Below are positions 60,736 to 64,000 of a stretch of 64,000 bases of DNA, piece after piece. Within the stretch, counting starts at the first letter, position 1. Each line of letters opens with the position of its first letter. The stretch comes from Hevea brasiliensis (lineage: Eukaryota; Streptophyta; Magnoliopsida; Malpighiales; Euphorbiaceae): the NCBI RefSeq assembly GCF_030052815.1, contig NC_079502.1, positions 3,496,885 to 3,560,884 on the forward strand, in the 5' to 3' direction. The notes under the pieces are model-generated. The model made no database searches and was not told the DNA's origin. It saw only the letters and a program-made list of their open reading frames with translations. Made by a program: the position numbers and the translations under genes.

Positions 60736-61609
60736 ATCCTGGCTCCACACATTCATATGTTAGTGCTAGTGTGATGTGCTCATCGCTATTCAGTGTGTAC
60801 CAATGGACTATGATGTGCTAGTAACTAGTCCATTAGGCCAGGAGGTCAGGGTAAATAGGCTATATAGGGACTGTCCTTTGGTGATCCAAGGACATACTTT
60901 TCTATCTGATTTAATTGAAATGCCCTTCAGAGATTATGACATTATCTTGGGCATGGATTGGTTAGCCAGGCATCATGCCATGATTGACTGTAGACTGAAG
61001 ACAGTCACTTTTGGTCTCCCTTTATACGGTGATGTGGTAATACACGGGGAGAGGCATTTACTGCCATCAAACATCATTTCAGCTGCACTGGCCAGAAAAA
61101 TGATTAGGAAAGGGTGTGAGATGTATTTGGCACATGTGATAGACACCCAAGTGGGGAGTCCAGCACTAAGGGACATCCCTATCAGATGTGACTTTCCGGT
61201 TGTGTTTCCTGATGAATTGCCAGGATTACCTCCAGAAAGAGAGGTGCAGTTTGAGATTGATGTTATGCCTGGTGTGGACCCAGTCTCCATAACACCATAC
61301 AGAATGGCACCAGCAGAACTAAAAGAATTGAAAGTGCAGTTGCAAGAGTTGCTTGATAAGGGCTTCATCCGCCCTAGTGTGTCACCTTGGGGAGCGCCAG
61401 TGTTGTTTGTAAAGAAGAAAGATGGCACTCTCCGTTTGTGTATTGATTATCGGCAGTTGAATAAGGTGACAATAAAGAATAGATATCCATTGCCCCGCAT
61501 TGATGACTTGTTTAATCAGTTGAGGGGTGCAAACAGTTCTCCAAAATTGACTCGAGATCAGTTATTATCACCTGAAAGTACAAGAGCAGTATTTCTAAAA
61601 TCGCCGTAA
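60630..61609 (+). pseudogene. pol: protease and N-terminal reverse transcriptase of the Tekay-like element
   Basis: The protease motif LFDPGSTHSYVS (60732 onward) is in frame with the zinc knuckle; that frame ends at TAG 60819-60821. The rest of protease ([17 protein letters not shown]) and the start of RT ([40 protein letters not shown]) are in the frame 60776-61609. The region after 61530 that should hold the first RT catalytic Asp is scrambled by several small indels and stops at 61607. The active-site triplet reads D-P-G; this may be usual for the group, so I do not count it as a lesion. Confidence 0.82.
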
Positions 61610-61624
61610 CCCGTTATGGCCATT

Positions 61625-63156
61625 ATGAGTTCTTGGTTATGCCATTCGGGTTAACTAATGCTCCGGCTGCTTTTATGGATCTGATGAACACTATCTTCAG
61701 ACCATACCTCGACCAGTTTGTTGTGGTATTTATTGATGATATATTGGTCTATTCGAGGAATGCAGAAGAGCATGATAGACATCTGCGGATTGTACTGCAG
61801 ACTTTGAGAGAGAAACAGCTATATGCCAAATTGTCGAAGTGTGAATTTTGGCTGAAGGAAATATCTTTCTTGGGGCATGTAGTATCAGAAGAGGGTATTA
61901 AGGTAGATCCTAGCAAGATTGAAGCTGTCCTTAATTGGAAACCACCCAGAAATGTCACAGAGATTCGCAGTTTTCTGGGTTTAGCTGGATACTACCGTCG
62001 GTTTGTGAAGGGATTCTCGATGTTGGCATCTCCATTGACCAAGCTACTTAGAAAGGACGTGAAATTTCAGTGGACGGACAAATGCCAGCAAAGTTTTGAT
62101 GAATTGAAAAGATGTTTGACAGAGGCTCCAGTCCTGACTTTACCCACACCGGGTAAAGAATATACAGTTTACAGCGATGCTTCTCACAACGGGTTAGGTT
62201 GTGTGTTGATGCAAGATCGAAATGTCATTGCCTATGCATCACGCCAGCTGAAACCGCATGAGAGGAATTATCCGACACATGATTTGGAGCTTGCAGCCAT
62301 TGTATTTGCTCTTAAGATCTGGAGACATTATTTGTATGGGGAGAAGTGTTATATCTACACAGATCATAAGAGTTTGAAGTATTTGGGCACCCAGAAAGAG
62401 TTGAATTTGAGACAGAGGAGGTGGTTAGAGTTGATAAAAGACTATGATTGTCTGATAGACTATCAGCCAGGGAAAGCTAATGTTGTGGCTGACGCCCTAA
62501 GTCGCAAGACTATGGCAAGTCTACGGGTTACTCCTTTGTCTTTGGTACATGAGTTGAGGTTATTACATGCCAGTTTAGAGATTAATGATGATGGGCAGGC
62601 AGCAGTTGCATGGCATGTACAACCAGTGTTGATTGATCAGATCAGAATGGCTGCTCAGAATGATGAAAGGTATCAGAAGCTGTTGGAAGAAGTCCGGCAG
62701 GGCAAGAAACCAGAGTTCTCAATCAGAGATGATGGTTTACTGCTATACCAAGGCAGAATGTGTGTTCCTAATGATGTTGATTTGAGGCAGATCATTTTGA
62801 AGGAAGCACATGAGTCTCCTTTTGCCATGCACCCTGGTGGTACAAAAATGTATAGAGGGCTAAAGGAGCATTACTGGTGGATGGGTATGAAGAGAGATGT
62901 GGCAGAGTTTGTGTCCAAATGCCTAACTTGTCAGCAAGTAAAGGCAGAGCATCAAGTACCAACTGGGTTGTTACATCCACTACCAGTGCCAGAATGGAAA
63001 TGGGAGAGAATAACGATGGATTTTGTAATGGGACTTCCGAGGACACAGAAGAGTCATGATGCAGTATGGGTTATTGTCGCATCGACTAAGTTCGCTCATT
63101 TTCGCGATCCAAATGGACTACAGTTTGGACAGATTGGCCAGATTGTACATCGATGA
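61625..63156 (+). pseudogene. pol: reverse transcriptase, RNase H and integrase N-terminal half of the Tekay-like element
   Basis: Long open part from about 61625. RT motifs are [16 protein letters not shown] and the catalytic [11 protein letters not shown]. Connection and RNase H follow with [23 protein letters not shown] and VVADALSRK. Integrase begins with the HHCC zinc domain (HPGGTKMY ... CLTCQQVK) and the first catalytic Asp in [10 protein letters not shown]. Between about 63080 and 63104 bases are missing, so the open frame ends in unrelated residues at 63156 while the true continuation is in another frame. Confidence 0.9.
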
Positions 63157-64000
63157 GATTGTGAGACTGCATGGAGTGCCAGTATCCATTGTATCAGACA
63201 GAGATCCTAGGTTCACTTCTAGATTCTGGGGTAGTCTTCAGAGAGCCCTAGGAACTAGATTGAACTTCAGTACTGCATTCCACCCACAGACAGATGGCCA
63301 GTCTGAGAGGATAATTCAGATCTTGGAGGACATGCTACGAGCTTGTGTGATTGAGTTTGAGGGTAGTTGGGATACACACTTGCCTTTGATTGAGTTTGCT
63401 TACAACAATAGCTACCAATCAAGCATTGGGATGCCTCCATATGAAGCTTTGTATGGCAGGAAATGTAGAACCTCGTTGTGTTGGGATGACGTGGGTGAAA
63501 GAAAAATGATTGGACCCGAAATTGTTCAACAGATTGAAGAGAAAATCAGGGTAATCAGAGACCGACTTAAAACTGCATCAGATCGTCAAAAGTCCTATGT
63601 TGATTTGAAAAGAAGGGATATTGAGTATGCAGTGGGTGAGAAAGTTTTCCTCAAGGTTTCTCCTTGGAAGAGGATTATGAGATTCGGCAAAAAGGGGAAA
63701 CTAAGTCCTCGTTTTATCGGGCCATATGAGGTTCTGGAAAGAGTGGGTCCTTTGGCATATCGGTTGGCACTACCTCCAGAGATGGAGAAGATACATAATG
63801 TCTTCCATGTGTCTATGTTGAGGAGGTACCGATCAGACCCATCTCATGTACTACCAGTAGAAGAAATAGAAGTGAATCCAGACCTCACATATGAAGAAGA
63901 ACCCATAAAGATTCTGGCTTATAAGGTGAAGCAGCTACGGAATAAGCAAATACCATTGGTAAAAGTGCCGTGGAACCATCATTCGGGCCAAGAGGCTACT
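63104..64000 (+). pseudogene. pol: integrase C-terminal half with GPY/F domain and chromodomain, runs off the window
   Basis: Open frame from 63104 to the window end (299 codons) with no start of its own, separated from the preceding frame by an indel. It holds the second catalytic Asp (IVSDRDPRFTS) and the Glu (HPQTDGQSERIIQ) of the DD35E core, then SPRFIGPYEVLERVGPLAYR, the HNVFHVSMLRRY linker and a chromodomain start (EEEPIKILAYKVKQLRNK). The chromodomain identifies a chromovirus. The stop codon lies beyond 64000. Confidence 0.88.

Larger units (their letters stand above)
55563..64000 (+). mobile_element. Tekay/Del-like chromovirus (Ty3/gypsy), 5' LTR through chromodomain, degenerate
   Basis: The 5' LTR 55563-59241 (3679 bp, TG...CA) is followed after 8 bases by a primer site, gag, protease, RT, RNase H, integrase and a C-terminal chromodomain, all in plus orientation. 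The element runs off the window, so the 3' LTR is unseen. The long LTR and C-terminal chromodomain place it with the Tekay/Del lineage. Every major region has at least one stop or frame break, so the copy is not autonomous. The left flank gives a predicted 5-bp target duplication TCCGC. Confidence 0.88.

Noticed and set aside
60735..60743. Protease active site D-P-G read as an inactivating change from D-S/T-G
   Set aside because: From memory, DPGSTHSY occurs in many plant elements of this group, so I do not treat it as a lesion without alignment.

Overview
The window is AT-rich nuclear DNA from a flowering plant. The genes are intron-bearing and dicot-like, plant-specific sieve-element-occlusion (SEO) genes are present, and most of the rest is LTR retrotransposons, CACTA and hAT-type DNA elements and microsatellites. 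A eudicot is certain enough. Euphorbiaceae or another Malpighiales family is my guess from the protein wording and the retroelement mix, and was not tested. I see no rRNA, tRNA or CRISPR.

Layout: (1) 1-319 is the last exon of an ABCB transporter. (2) 741-1238 is a short non-autonomous hAT-like element with an 8-bp target duplication. (3) 1667-2945 is a decayed intronless WD40 gene of the JINGUBANG type. (4) 8945-12078 is a seven-exon tRNA 2'-phosphotransferase (TPT1/KptA) gene that keeps its introns but carries a frameshift and a nonsense codon. (5) 13.0-46.6 kb is a segmentally duplicated array of SEO genes, all on the minus strand. Copy A (14116-16842) and copy B (21459-24149) are intact, each with seven exons encoding 718 residues. 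Copy C (41240-42386) is a broken 5' half whose last three exons were replaced by Ty1/copia-derived and unidentified DNA. A roughly 90-bp relic near 36.1 kb looks like a fourth copy. Each of the three clear copies keeps an identical 80-bp upstream block. (6) Between B and C lie a minus-strand solo LTR with a perfect AATTA target duplication (27161-30277) and a non-autonomous CACTA element (30980-33075). (7) From 46.6 kb to the end is a nest of retroelements. A minus-strand Ty3/gypsy-type element (LTR 46618-48216) sits in copy C's flank. It is interrupted at 52576 by another LTR, which is interrupted at 55563 by a Tekay/Del-like chromovirus (LTR 55563-59241, then gag, protease, RT, RNase H, integrase and chromodomain) that runs off the window.

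How it works together: the probably functional genes are the ABCB tail and SEO A and B. SEO proteins are structural phloem proteins that form the P-protein filaments and plugs sealing wounded sieve tubes. The remaining genes are pseudogenes or mobile-element genes, and all Tekay reading frames in view are broken. I found no new enzymatic or defence system. The most unusual signals are the invariant block upstream of the SEO copies, an 11-bp CATGAGGCATG motif scattered through one retroelement, and the staged nesting history, which can be read against the empty paralogous site in copy B.
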